From CAZDDI01 sp964504195 (GTDB taxonomy: Bacteria > Chloroflexota > Anaerolineae > B4-G1 > SLSP01), in contig CAZDDI010000008.1 in the NCBI GenBank assembly GCA_964504195.1, forward strand, positions 1 to 64,000: a stretch of 64,000 bases of DNA, in the 5' to 3' direction. Within the stretch, counting starts at the first letter, position 1. Each line of letters opens with the position of its first letter. The translations under genes were made by a program, and so were the position numbers. Shown piece by piece: positions 16,098-23,708 of the stretch. The notes under the pieces were generated by a model. The model saw only the letters and a list, made by a program, of their open reading frames with translations, did no database searches and had not been told where the DNA came from.

Positions 16098-16130
16098 AGA
16101 CCTGGCAGGTTTTTGAAACCTGCCAGGTCT
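16098..16130. repeat. Intergenic palindrome between ccmFG and the next gene
   Basis: A 13-base stem AGACCTGGCAGGT / ACCTGCCAGGTCT with a short T-rich loop. It carries the GGCAGG core of the long MITE-like family rather than the GTCAGG core of the local REPs. It could attenuate transcription or shield the upstream mRNA, but no T-run follows. Confidence 0.75.
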
Positions 16131-16152
16131 TGAGAATACTATCAGAGGTTAT

Positions 16153-16296
16153 ATGATGAGTTGGGGAACATGGTTATTTGGGGCTGCTGTGAGCGTTGTC
16201 GTGATTGCCTACGTTGCGCGCCCGTTCCGGCGTGACGCACTCGATGTGCGCATCGAGGCGTGGATTGCCGCCACGCGCCGGGAGTCTGACAGATGA
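16153..16296 (+). CDS. Small membrane protein of the Ccm operon
   Basis: A 47-residue product starting MMSWGTWLFGAA, with one membrane helix (about 4-22) and a basic, amphipathic cytoplasmic tail. Its TGA overlaps the ATG of the next gene by four bases, so it is translated with it. AGAGG precedes the first ATG by five bases. Small proteins at this place occur in other Ccm operons, but I cannot name a family; a role in the CcmABCD or CcmF assembly is only inferred. Confidence 0.6.
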   Translation: MMSWGTWLFGAAVSVVVIAYVARPFRRDALDVRIEAWIAATRRESDR

Positions 16297-16610
16297 AACG
16301 CCTGCTCTGGCTGCTGCCGCTGCTGGGGCTGCTCTTCGCTGTCGCCGCGCTGCCTCCGAACCGCAATCTTACCGCCGAAGCCGGGCTGGGACTGATCGCC
16401 CTGGCACTGGGCTTGGGGATCGCTTACCAGGTGTGGACTGCGCCCGATGCGCCACCGGCAGCGCTGCGCCCGCAGGTGCAGGCCATCGCCGCGCTCGATG
16501 TCGAGTTCGCCGCCGGGACGCTGGAAGAAGCCGCGTATCGCCAACAACGCGCGCGGCTCAAGCAAGCGTTGTACGAATCTTTGCACACAGAAGATTTTGA
16601 GATTTGCTGA
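16293..16610 (+). CDS. CcmI-like membrane protein
   Basis: A 105-residue protein with two hydrophobic helices (4-20 and 28-47) and a C-terminal amphipathic segment reading AALDVEFAAGTLEEAAYRQQ, which resembles the 'LD-FA-G-I-EEEY---R--L' segment that follows the second helix in CcmI/CycH and in zinc-ribbon proteins next to ccm genes. CcmI presents apocytochrome to CcmF; here the TPR part of proteobacterial CcmI is absent. The last codons (EDFEIC) run into a small AT-rich repeat (GATTTGCTGATTTGCAGATT) found also near 23670. Confidence 0.6.
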   Translation: MKRLLWLLPLLGLLFAVAALPPNRNLTAEAGLGLIALALGLGIAYQVWTAPDAPPAALRPQVQAIAALDVEFAAGTLEEAAYRQQRARLKQALYESLHTEDFEIC

Positions 16611-16628
16611 TTTGCAGATTTTTAGACC

Positions 16629-18062
16629 ATGATTGAAGTCCGCAACCTCAGCAAAACCTTCGGGCCGCACACAGCATTGACCGGCGTGAACCTATGCGTG
16701 GCGGCGGGCGAGTGGGTCACGCTCGCCGGGCCGAACGGCGCGGGCAAGACCACGCTCCTGCGCTTGCTGGCGACGCTCAGCCGCCCCACCTCCGGCGACC
16801 TGCGGCTCTGCGGCCTCGATTCGCGCACGCAGAGCAACGCCATCCGCCAGCAGCTCGGCTTCCTCTCGCACCGCACCCTGCTTTACGACGACCTCACCGC
16901 CGCGCAGAACCTCGCCTTCTACGCGCGCGCCTACGGTCAGCCCGACGGCCCGGCCCGCATCGCCGCCCTGCTCGAGCAGTTCCAACTCACAACACGACAA
17001 CACGATTTGGTCGCTACCTACTCGCGGGGAATGCAACAACGGCTGGCGCTCGCGCGCGCCCTGCTCCATCGCCCGCGCTTGCTGCTGCTGGATGAACCCT
17101 ACACCGGCCTCGATCCCCTCGCCTGCGACGCGCTGACGCAGCTGCTGGTCGAGCTCCACGCCGGGGGGTGTACGCTCCTACTCACCACCCACACACTGGA
17201 GAGCCACGCCCTCGGCCAGCGGGCCGTGATCCTGCGCAAGGGGCGCGTCATCCACGATGCCCCGCTCAAAGATCGCGCAGCCTTCCCCACCCTCTACCGC
17301 CAGCTGCTTGAACAGAAAAGCGTCCCTCCCGACTTACCGTTTGCGACTTGCGACTTGCCGCCTGCCGTTTGCAGCTTGCCGCCTGCCGCTTGTGGCTTGC
17401 CGCTTGCTGTCTGGGCCATCGTCGCCAAAGACCTCGCCGCCGAGTGGCACACCCGCGAGATCTTCAGCGCGATGGCCGTCTTCGCGGCGCTGACCCTGCT
17501 GATTTTTAGCTTCGCGCTCGATTTGCGCGGCGCGGTAGCGCGTGCGGCTGCACCGGGCGTGTTGTGGTGCGCCATCGCCTTCGCCGGGACGCTGGGCCTC
17601 AGCCGTTCGCTGGCCCGCGAGCAGCAGACCGGCGGCATGGAGGGACTGCTACTCGCCCCGCTCAACCGGGTCGCCCTCTACTTCGGCAAGGCGCTGGGGA
17701 ACCTGCTGCTGATGCTGGCGTTACAGGCGGTGCTGCTCCCGCTGGCAACAGTGCTGTTCGACGTGCCGCTATTGCAGGGCGCACTGCTGCCGATCTTCTT
17801 CGCGGGGACGCTCGGCTATGCCGCCGTGGGGACGCTACTGGCAGCCATCGCGGTAAACACACGCGCGCGCGAAGTGCTGCTACCCATCCTGCTGCTACCG
17901 CTGGTCACGCCGCTGCTCATCGCCACGGTGCGAGCCACGGGCGGGCTACTCGATGGGCTGGCCTGGGCCGAAATCGCCGCGTGGTGGCAGCTGTTGGTGG
18001 TCTACGATTTGGTAATGGTGGCGGTGGCGATGCTGACCTTTGGATTTGTGGTGGAGGAATAA
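16629..18062 (+). CDS. ccmAB: CcmA-CcmB fusion, haem-exporter ABC transporter
   Basis: A 477-residue single polypeptide. Residues 1-220 are the ABC ATPase CcmA: Walker A GPNGAGKTTL (about 36-45), signature YSRGMQQRLALAR, Walker B LLLLDEPYTGLD, H-loop TTHTL. Residues ~262-477 are CcmB, with six membrane helices and the typical LSRSLAREQQTGGMEGLLLAP segment. CcmAB(CD) drives transfer of haem onto CcmE. The two parts are normally separate proteins. Here they are joined by residues ~232-262, which are coded by tandem copies of a CTTGCCGCCTGCCG-like unit. GATTTTTAGACC precedes the ATG, so the ribosome site is poor. The stop is four bases before ccmC. Confidence 0.92.
   Translation: MIEVRNLSKTFGPHTALTGVNLCVAAGEWVTLAGPNGAGKTTLLRLLATLSRPTSGDLRLCGLDSRTQSNAIRQQLGFLSHRTLLYDDLTAAQNLAFYARAYGQPDGPARIAALLEQFQLTTRQHDLVATYSRGMQQRLALARALLHRPRLLLLDEPYTGLDPLACDALTQLLVELHAGGCTLLLTTHTLESHALGQRAVILRKGRVIHDAPLKDRAAFPTLYRQLLEQKSVPPDLPFATCDLPPAVCSLPPAACGLPLAVWAIVAKDLAAEWHTREIFSAMAVFAALTLLIFSFALDLRGAVARAAAPGVLWCAIAFAGTLGLSRSLAREQQTGGMEGLLLAPLNRVALYFGKALGNLLLMLALQAVLLPLATVLFDVPLLQGALLPIFFAGTLGYAAVGTLLAAIAVNTRAREVLLPILLLPLVTPLLIATVRATGGLLDGLAWAEIAAWWQLLVVYDLVMVAVAMLTFGFVVEE
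17330..17410. repeat. Tandem repeat forming the CcmA-CcmB linker
   Basis: Six or seven degenerate copies of a 14-15-base unit around CTTGCCGCCTGCCGTTTG. It encodes a Cys/Pro-rich linker with repeated ..LPPAVCSLPPAACGLP.. character, unlike either domain. It lies exactly at the domain boundary, so insertion may have replaced the ccmA stop and ccmB start. Confidence 0.75.
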
Positions 18063-18065
18063 GAC

Positions 18066-18770
18066 GTGAAGCGTGAATGGAACACTAAAGTTGACCTGCT
18101 ACTGGCAGGGTTGAGCGTTATTGTATTCCTGGGCGCGTTAGGGATGGTATTTTTCTACGCGCCGCGCGAGGCGACGCTGGGCGAGGTGCAGCGCATCTTC
18201 TACTTCCATGTGGCCTCGGCGTGGGTGGGCTTCTTCGGCTTCTTCGTCACCTTCCTGGGCGGCGCGCTCTATCTAATGCAGGGCCAACGGCGCTGGGACA
18301 TTCTCGCGCTCGCCTCCGCCGAAATAGGGCTGACCTTCATCACGATGACGCTGCTCACCGGAATGCTGTGGGCCAAGCCCGCCTGGGGCGTTTACTGGAC
18401 GTGGGAGCCGCGCCTCACCATCTCTGCCGTGCAATGGCTACTCTACTTGGCCTACGTCATGTTGCGCAGCTCGGTCAGCGCCGCTGGGAGCGGGCCGGAG
18501 CGCGAGGCGCGCTTTGCGGCGGTCTACGGCATTGTCGCGTTTACGACTGTGCCGCTGTCGTGGTTCGCCATCCGCTGGTGGCGCACCATTCACCCGCAAG
18601 TCTTCTCCGCCAGCGGGATGGCGATTACCCCGAAGATGCTCACCACACTGTTGATATCGCTCGCCGCGTTTACTGTGCTCTACGGGACTCTGTTGCGGGC
18701 GCGGATGCAGCTCGAGCATGAGCGCGATCACCTCGCTGCGCTGCGCTGCGAACGAGACGAGGAGGACTGA
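18066..18770 (+). CDS. ccmC: Cytochrome c maturation protein CcmC
   Basis: A 234-residue protein with six membrane helices. It contains FYFHVASAWVGF (first haem-ligand His) and the tryptophan-rich segment WGVYWTWEPRLT (about 113-124), the WWD motif of the CcmC family, here with Glu in place of the usual Asp. The second ligand is in TIHPQVF. CcmC loads haem onto CcmE. It starts at GTG-like context 18066 (ATG), four bases after ccmAB, and is followed by a ccmD-like gene, the normal order in System I operons. Confidence 0.92.
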   Translation: MKREWNTKVDLLLAGLSVIVFLGALGMVFFYAPREATLGEVQRIFYFHVASAWVGFFGFFVTFLGGALYLMQGQRRWDILALASAEIGLTFITMTLLTGMLWAKPAWGVYWTWEPRLTISAVQWLLYLAYVMLRSSVSAAGSGPEREARFAAVYGIVAFTTVPLSWFAIRWWRTIHPQVFSASGMAITPKMLTTLLISLAAFTVLYGTLLRARMQLEHERDHLAALRCERDEED

Positions 18771-18771
18771 C

Positions 18772-18897
18772 ATGCCAATCTATCTACTGCTGGCTTATGC
18801 GATCTTCTGTGTCGGCCCGCTAGGGCTGGCGATTTCTATTCTGGATCGCAAGCAACGCGTGCAGCGGGAGCTGGAAGAAACTGCAAGCCGCAAGTAA
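18772..18897 (+). CDS. ccmD: CcmD-like small membrane protein
   Basis: A 41-residue product starting MPIYLLLAYA with one membrane helix (3-24) and a charged C-terminal tail rich in Arg/Lys/Glu, the shape of CcmD/CcmD-like proteins that stabilise the CcmC-CcmE interaction. GAGGAGG lies within the end of ccmC, eight bases before the ATG. Recognition rests on size, topology and position directly after ccmC. Confidence 0.7.
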   Translation: MPIYLLLAYAIFCVGPLGLAISILDRKQRVQRELEETASRK

Positions 18898-18973
18898 ACC
18901 TATCAATATCATGCGCCACGTAACAAAAACAGGTGTATACTACAGCTGCAAATTCCACACAAGGAGAAATATC

Positions 18974-19840
18974 ATGAAGTCCTTCCGTTATAACTGCCTA
19001 TGGATGTGCTTGCTGTTGTGTCTAGCGGCTTGCACTTCCACCCCCACCACTCTCCCACCAACAACAACCGAGGTCATCCCAACACCCACAGACGCACTGC
19101 CAACAGCAACTACGGAAGCACTTGCGCCAACCGCGACGCCACAACCCACTACGTCCGGGGTGACGGTCAATTTTGGCGGTATCACCTTTGTCATCCCTGA
19201 AGGACTGGCAACCGGCATAAGCGGAGAAATCGTGCCTCCGGCTGACGAACCGGAACCTCCCTACTGGGCAGTCCACCCAGCGTATACTGAAATTACCCTG
19301 ACCGGCTACCAACGCGCCAGCACCTTCCATTACCCGCGCGTAGCCGTCTATCCTGTGGCTGAGTACATAGCAATTCACCCAGAGGTCGAACAAACGGTTG
19401 CTACGCTACAATCGCTGATTGCCGATCCCACACTGGATTTGCCCACGCTCCCCATGATACCCATTTGGAATGCGGCGCAGATGTTGTATGTTCAGGTAGC
19501 CCCAGTTAGTTTTGAAGGCGGGCGCGGGGTACGCTACCTCGCTCAATACGGCCAGGCAGTGCAACCGATCAACAATCAAGAGCTCTTTTACACCTTCCAA
19601 GGCTTAACTAATGACAGCGCGTATTACGTCGTCGCGGTTTTGCCCGTGTCCCATCCCTCATTGCCAGCCGATTTTCATCTCAGCCTCGCGGAGTACACAG
19701 CTTTCGAGCAACAATTCGAGCCCTATTTGCAAGACCTCACGCTCGCGCTAAATGCAGAGACGCCGGATAGTTTCAGCCCTGGTTTGCACACCCTTGATGC
19801 GCTAGTGCAAACGATAACGCTCGTAGCCCCGCTGCGGTGA
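18974..19840 (+). CDS. Lipoprotein of unknown function
   Basis: A 288-residue protein. The start at ATG 18974 follows AAGGAG by seven bases; a -10-like TATACT lies at 18936-18941. Residues 1-20 are a signal peptide with lipobox LAAC, then a Thr/Pro-rich linker of about 40 residues (typical of surface lipoproteins in this group). The remaining ~210 residues form a compact alpha/beta domain with no motif I recognise. It is located on the outer side of the membrane. It stands alone between the Ccm operon and unrelated genes. Confidence 0.75.
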   Translation: MKSFRYNCLWMCLLLCLAACTSTPTTLPPTTTEVIPTPTDALPTATTEALAPTATPQPTTSGVTVNFGGITFVIPEGLATGISGEIVPPADEPEPPYWAVHPAYTEITLTGYQRASTFHYPRVAVYPVAEYIAIHPEVEQTVATLQSLIADPTLDLPTLPMIPIWNAAQMLYVQVAPVSFEGGRGVRYLAQYGQAVQPINNQELFYTFQGLTNDSAYYVVAVLPVSHPSLPADFHLSLAEYTAFEQQFEPYLQDLTLALNAETPDSFSPGLHTLDALVQTITLVAPLR

Positions 19841-19889
19841 ACCTTCGATTTTTGTAGGTATACTGAATAGCAAAATTTTCACAACGTCA

Positions 19890-19936
19890 CTTCAAGCCTT
19901 GAAACCTGCCAGGTCTATGCCCTAAACTAATGACAT
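19890..19936. repeat. MITE-like element, right half only (copy D)
   Basis: Matches the right ends of the ~130-bp copies at 6489, 33161 and 42368: a CTTGAAACCTGCCAGGTCTATG segment followed by AAACTAATGACATT. The left half is missing, so this is a truncated copy. It lies in the gap before the gene at 20035. Confidence 0.7.
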
Positions 19937-20034
19937 TAATGAATATCATGGAGGCATGGGACGCTTGCCCGTGACGTTTCTGTGACGGCGCTGGCCTAGA
20001 ATGAACAAATCCAGTTAGTAAAAGGAGTCAATCC

Positions 20035-20706
20035 ATGAGTTACGAGATTCTCGAAGAGACGCCCTACGAGGGCGAAATCCACATTCTGACGGAGGTCGCC
20101 GACCTGGACGCGCTGCCCATCGCCGGGCGGAAGTTGCTCACGGTCTATCAGCTGGAGCAGTTCCGTGATTTCCCCGGCGCACTGTTGGCCCTCGCGGAGA
20201 CGGCGGAACCGTCCTACGTCGCCGCGTGGCTGCGGACGTTGGCGCAGGCGGAATCTTGTCACTTGGAAGTTTGCCTCACCGAATACGCTGCACCACAGGT
20301 CTTCGTGCGTTACACTGTCACCGAGAAATGGACGCCCGCATTGAGTTTCGAGGCCACGCACGATTTGCCCTATAAGACGCCTGTGCTGCTGCGCGAGGTC
20401 TACGCGCTGGTGGGCCGCATCAACTTCGATGGCTATGGCTACGCGGGAGGCCTGCTGTGTCCGCCGGACGAGTACCCGGATCTGGGCAGCTACGATGAGT
20501 GGCGCGATGAGGATATGCCGGATTACGAGGGCTTTATGGCGTTCTACGAGACCTGGACCGGCGACCTGTTGCTGGTCAATGACGAAGGGCAAGTCGGCTG
20601 GTGGGTTCACGATGATGCCGACAAATGCCGCTTGATTGGCACACTGGAAACCGTGCTGCCGGAATTGTTCGCCGCGTTGGGTGAGAATCATCCTTTCGAG
20701 CCGTAG
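20035..20706 (+). CDS. Unknown soluble protein, weakly SUKH-like
   Basis: A 223-residue acidic protein. The C-terminal half has the run GYGYAGGLLCPPDEYPDLG and LLLVNDEGQVGWWVHDD, followed by a helix TLETVLPELF. This resembles the SMI1/KNR4 (SUKH) pattern of two strands with a 'gd-llln--G-vg-w' segment, but the match is partial. AAAGGAG precedes the ATG by seven bases; a -10-like TAGAAT is at 19997-20002. Twelve bases separate it from the next gene, so the two may form an operon. Confidence 0.55.
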   Translation: MSYEILEETPYEGEIHILTEVADLDALPIAGRKLLTVYQLEQFRDFPGALLALAETAEPSYVAAWLRTLAQAESCHLEVCLTEYAAPQVFVRYTVTEKWTPALSFEATHDLPYKTPVLLREVYALVGRINFDGYGYAGGLLCPPDEYPDLGSYDEWRDEDMPDYEGFMAFYETWTGDLLLVNDEGQVGWWVHDDADKCRLIGTLETVLPELFAALGENHPFEP

Positions 20707-20718
20707 AAGGCACACCAC

Positions 20719-22197
20719 ATGCACTCACAAACTAAAGACCTGCTCGCCATCGTTAAACGCGGGGAGGCCGAGGAGATCGAAGCGGCGCGGGATTTGGTGC
20801 GCCCGGAGCTGTTGCCGGAGTTGCTCGCGGCTTACTGGACGCTGCTCACTTGGGACGATAAAGCCGGGCTGATGCAGCTCTTCTCGGATCACTTCACCAC
20901 CGGCGGCGAGCAGGTCATGCTCGATTTCCTCACCGCACCCACCACCGAGCTCAACGACGAGTACTACACCTCCGGCAAGATCGTCGCGCTGTGCCAGCTG
21001 GCAGGTACGTTCGAGATTGACGAACGCTTGTGGTACAATCGCCCGTTGTGTACGGCGGTCATCCAGCACGCGCTGGCTGGCGAGACGCCCACCCTCGCCC
21101 TGGTGAATGCGCTGGATAAGCCCCAGTCGCAAGCGCAACTCACTCCCTCTGCAAAATTACCCAAGTGGTTATGGGCCTTGTGCGGCGCGCTCGCGTTGGT
21201 ATTGGCTGCATGGGGAGGATACTTGCTTCTCACCGGGGAGATTGCGGGGGGTATACAGCCGCCACAGGAGCGCGCCGACCTGGTGCTGCCACAGTGGGTT
21301 TCGATGGCGGCGCTCATCCTGTTGTTCTTGTTGCCCATCTTGTTGACCTGGGCCACCGTAGTCTGGTGGGCGCGCAGCGAGCAGGCGCGGCAACAAAAGG
21401 CGCAGCAGGAGGGTGAGGTCTTTGTGATCCAGCCCCTAAACTGCTGGGGGGTGCTCTTCAGCGCGTATGGGATGCTGGACATCGCTGTGGTGCTCTTCCT
21501 CGTGGGTCGGGTTGATGGGCGCAATCTGCTGGAGCTGCTCTTTGTGCCTGGCATCTTCGCCGCTATCGGCATTGGATTCCTCGCCTTCTTCAGACACACC
21601 ACGGGCCTCGTGCTGCTGACCGCCGAGCGGGTAGCCGTGCGCCGTCTGTGGATGCGGGAGCGCGCCATGCGCTACGCCGAGATCGAAAGCATCCGCCCGA
21701 TGGTCTTTGCCCTGCCGCCCGTCATGCTTTTGCGCGGAGGCGGGCGGAAGTTGCAGATCCCCCGCACGGCGCAGAACCTGCCGCGCCTGTACACCCTGCT
21801 ACTAGAGCGCGCTCCGGCGCTGCGAGCTAACCTCATTACCGCGCGGCATTTCACGCTTCCCGATCACGGAAAGCTATTCAATGCACTGGATCGTTGGTTG
21901 ATGTCCTCGCAAACACTGGTTGCTCTGGAACTTTCGCCGCTGGAGCTCCGTTATCAGCGCAAGGGTGAGGACTGGCGCGCGCGCTCGGTCCAGGATATCG
22001 CACGGATAGATTGGGAGACGGTGCGCACCACCAGACGCGCCGTGTCAACCACCCCACACATCAACCTGGACACGCACGACATCATCGTGACCTTCCGCGA
22101 TGGCGAGCAGTTGCGCATTAGGGAACGGAACGTGGTGCAGTTTGGCACTACACCGGAGCAGTTGCGCGAGATTCTCCAGGAGTTGTATGGCAAGTAA
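20719..22197 (+). CDS. Membrane protein with N-terminal helical and C-terminal PH-like region
   Basis: A 492-residue protein. Residues 1-135 are a soluble helical domain. Helices spanning the membrane lie at about 150-170, 193-217, 240-260 and 270-290. Residues ~295-360 (TTGLVLLTAERVAVRRLWMRERAMRYAEIESI) look like a bacterial PH (bPH) strand pattern, repeated once more at 395-490 (LVALELSPLELRYQRK ... DIARIDW ... VTFRDGEQL). Function unknown; PH-like domains usually bind membranes or proteins. The last codons overlap the start of the next gene by 11 bases. Confidence 0.65.
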   Translation: MHSQTKDLLAIVKRGEAEEIEAARDLVRPELLPELLAAYWTLLTWDDKAGLMQLFSDHFTTGGEQVMLDFLTAPTTELNDEYYTSGKIVALCQLAGTFEIDERLWYNRPLCTAVIQHALAGETPTLALVNALDKPQSQAQLTPSAKLPKWLWALCGALALVLAAWGGYLLLTGEIAGGIQPPQERADLVLPQWVSMAALILLFLLPILLTWATVVWWARSEQARQQKAQQEGEVFVIQPLNCWGVLFSAYGMLDIAVVLFLVGRVDGRNLLELLFVPGIFAAIGIGFLAFFRHTTGLVLLTAERVAVRRLWMRERAMRYAEIESIRPMVFALPPVMLLRGGGRKLQIPRTAQNLPRLYTLLLERAPALRANLITARHFTLPDHGKLFNALDRWLMSSQTLVALELSPLELRYQRKGEDWRARSVQDIARIDWETVRTTRRAVSTTPHINLDTHDIIVTFRDGEQLRIRERNVVQFGTTPEQLREILQELYGK

Positions 22198-22807
22198 GCC
22201 CGCGTTCCTCAAAACCTGGCTCGCGCCGCTGGTGAACCTGGAGAGCACAGGGCTGCTCTTCGCCACGTTTATCTTTCATCACCATTATTTTGGCGCGGAT
22301 TTTGTGGCAGCGCCGTTTCTGGCGCTCAGTGGCGCGATCCTGTTTGCCACCACGCTGTACGGCGCAATCGCCCTGCTGGCGAACCTGCTACAGGCTCCGA
22401 CCGATTGGCAGGAGTTCCGGACGTTCATGCTCTTCATCGGCAGCACATGGATTTCTGTGGTCTACATGACACCCTTCTGGATGGAGGCCACCACACCTAC
22501 CTGGATGGAGCTGTTGATGCAGTGGTACTATGTGCTGCAAGCGGTACTCTCGCTAACGCTGTTGATATTACTCCTTACACAGAATCCGCAGAGCCGTTGG
22601 AGTGTGAACCCACGACTGAGCGGCACGCCCAGCGTGTGGAAGACGATGCTCATTCTCACTTACGTCGTAAGCATAACACTGTTCCTGCACCAGGCGTGGA
22701 GCATTGCACCCGCAACCATAACCGCACAGGTGAATCTCGGCGGCGTGCTGTTGCTGGAAGCCATGGCGCGCTTACGTTCACCAAGCTCGAAACCGTCGGG
22801 CTACTGA
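22187..22807 (+). CDS. Multi-pass membrane protein, unknown function
   Basis: A 206-residue protein beginning MASKPAFLKTW at an ATG that overlaps the preceding stop codon, with CAGGAG nine bases upstream. Five hydrophobic helices are visible (about 10-30, 43-66, 80-105, 118-140, 160-200). No family was recognised. Translational coupling to the PH-like membrane protein suggests that the two products act together. Confidence 0.65.
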   Translation: MASKPAFLKTWLAPLVNLESTGLLFATFIFHHHYFGADFVAAPFLALSGAILFATTLYGAIALLANLLQAPTDWQEFRTFMLFIGSTWISVVYMTPFWMEATTPTWMELLMQWYYVLQAVLSLTLLILLLTQNPQSRWSVNPRLSGTPSVWKTMLILTYVVSITLFLHQAWSIAPATITAQVNLGGVLLLEAMARLRSPSSKPSGY

Positions 22808-22958
22808 TTCAAAGCAAGGCCAATATCACTGATAGTTTGTGAGTCAAAAATTAAGTACAATCAGTGATTCGGAGAGTTGTGCTTAAGTATCACGTCTTGT
22901 TTGTAAAGTCGGAATTGTTTGTCGTCGCAGATGATGTCTAACTGATTGGTAGTAACTT

Positions 22959-23330
22959 ATGGTACAATTATTTCTTCTCACCCCGCTCTATCAAGCCCTG
23001 ACGGTGAGCGCGCTCATGGGGCTGGCTTTGCTGTGGTTCAGAGTCAAGGGTGCGCCCCGCGCGGGCTGGAACGCGGCGGCCCTGCTCATCCTCCTGTTTT
23101 GCGTGTGGAACACCATCGCCGGGATTTGGGCCACTAGCATCTGGCACTACCTCGCCATATCCGCCGGGTTGTTCGTGCTGCTCTACCTTGCAACCCTGTG
23201 GCTGGCCTCGACCCTGAGCGGCATGAACCTGGACGAGTTCGGACCGGACGCGATGATATTTCTGGCACCCATCCTGTACTACCCATGCCTGCTGCTCATC
23301 ATGGGAGTGATTCGGCTATTGGCCCACTAA
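22959..23330 (+). CDS. Four-helix membrane protein, unknown function
   Basis: A 123-residue hydrophobic protein with four predicted helices (4-27, 38-58, 63-87, 100-121) and short polar loops. No motif was recognised. There is no Shine-Dalgarno sequence before the ATG, so translation may be leaderless or start at an internal GTG near 23001. The codon use matches that of its neighbours. Confidence 0.55.
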   Translation: MVQLFLLTPLYQALTVSALMGLALLWFRVKGAPRAGWNAAALLILLFCVWNTIAGIWATSIWHYLAISAGLFVLLYLATLWLASTLSGMNLDEFGPDAMIFLAPILYYPCLLLIMGVIRLLAH

Positions 23331-23581
23331 GCACAATGACGTAAAAGCGGTATCAAGTCGCGCTGACTTGGCGCTGCTATGTGTCAACGTCGTAACAGTG
23401 CCCTTCACTACGCGAAATCGCAGCGCGCATATTAGCATATGCGCATACTTGAGATAAAAGATGAAACCTTGGCTTACTTGCGCCGGGGAGGCTAGAGCGC
23501 GTGCGCGGTGCCTATCCCACAGTAATCCTGAAATCTTGCGCCAATTGCTACGCGAGAAAGCGCATGTATTCTAAGTGCCTC

Positions 23582-23609
23582 TTGACATCCCTTTCCTCTC
23601 TGGTACACT
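23582..23609 (+). promoter_or_regulatory. Sigma70-type promoter of the envelope operon
   Basis: TTGACA at 23582-23587 and TACACT at 23604-23609 with a 16-base spacer. The predicted transcript starts near 23616, exactly where a tandem repeat begins, and leads into the lipoprotein gene at 23709. The rest of the gap 23331-23581 shows nothing recognisable. Confidence 0.65.
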
Positions 23610-23615
23610 TCCCGT

Positions 23616-23662
23616 GAAGCGTAAAACGTAAAACGTAATGCGTAATGCGTAATGCGTAAAAA
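23616..23662 (+). repeat. Tandem 7-base repeat in a leader
   Basis: Six or more copies of a CGTAATG / CGTAAAA unit. A related run (GTAATGCGTACTGCGTACTA) covers the start codon of the glycosyltransferase gene at 25855. It lies in the 5' leader of the operon. Confidence 0.7.
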
Positions 23663-23708
23663 GAAAAACTATTTGCTGATTTGAGATTTGCCAGAGGAGG
23701 CTTTCCGT

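Noticed and set aside
16098..16130. Terminator inside the Ccm operon
   Set aside because: The hairpin is strong, but no T-run follows, and it belongs to a repeat family found at many other places.
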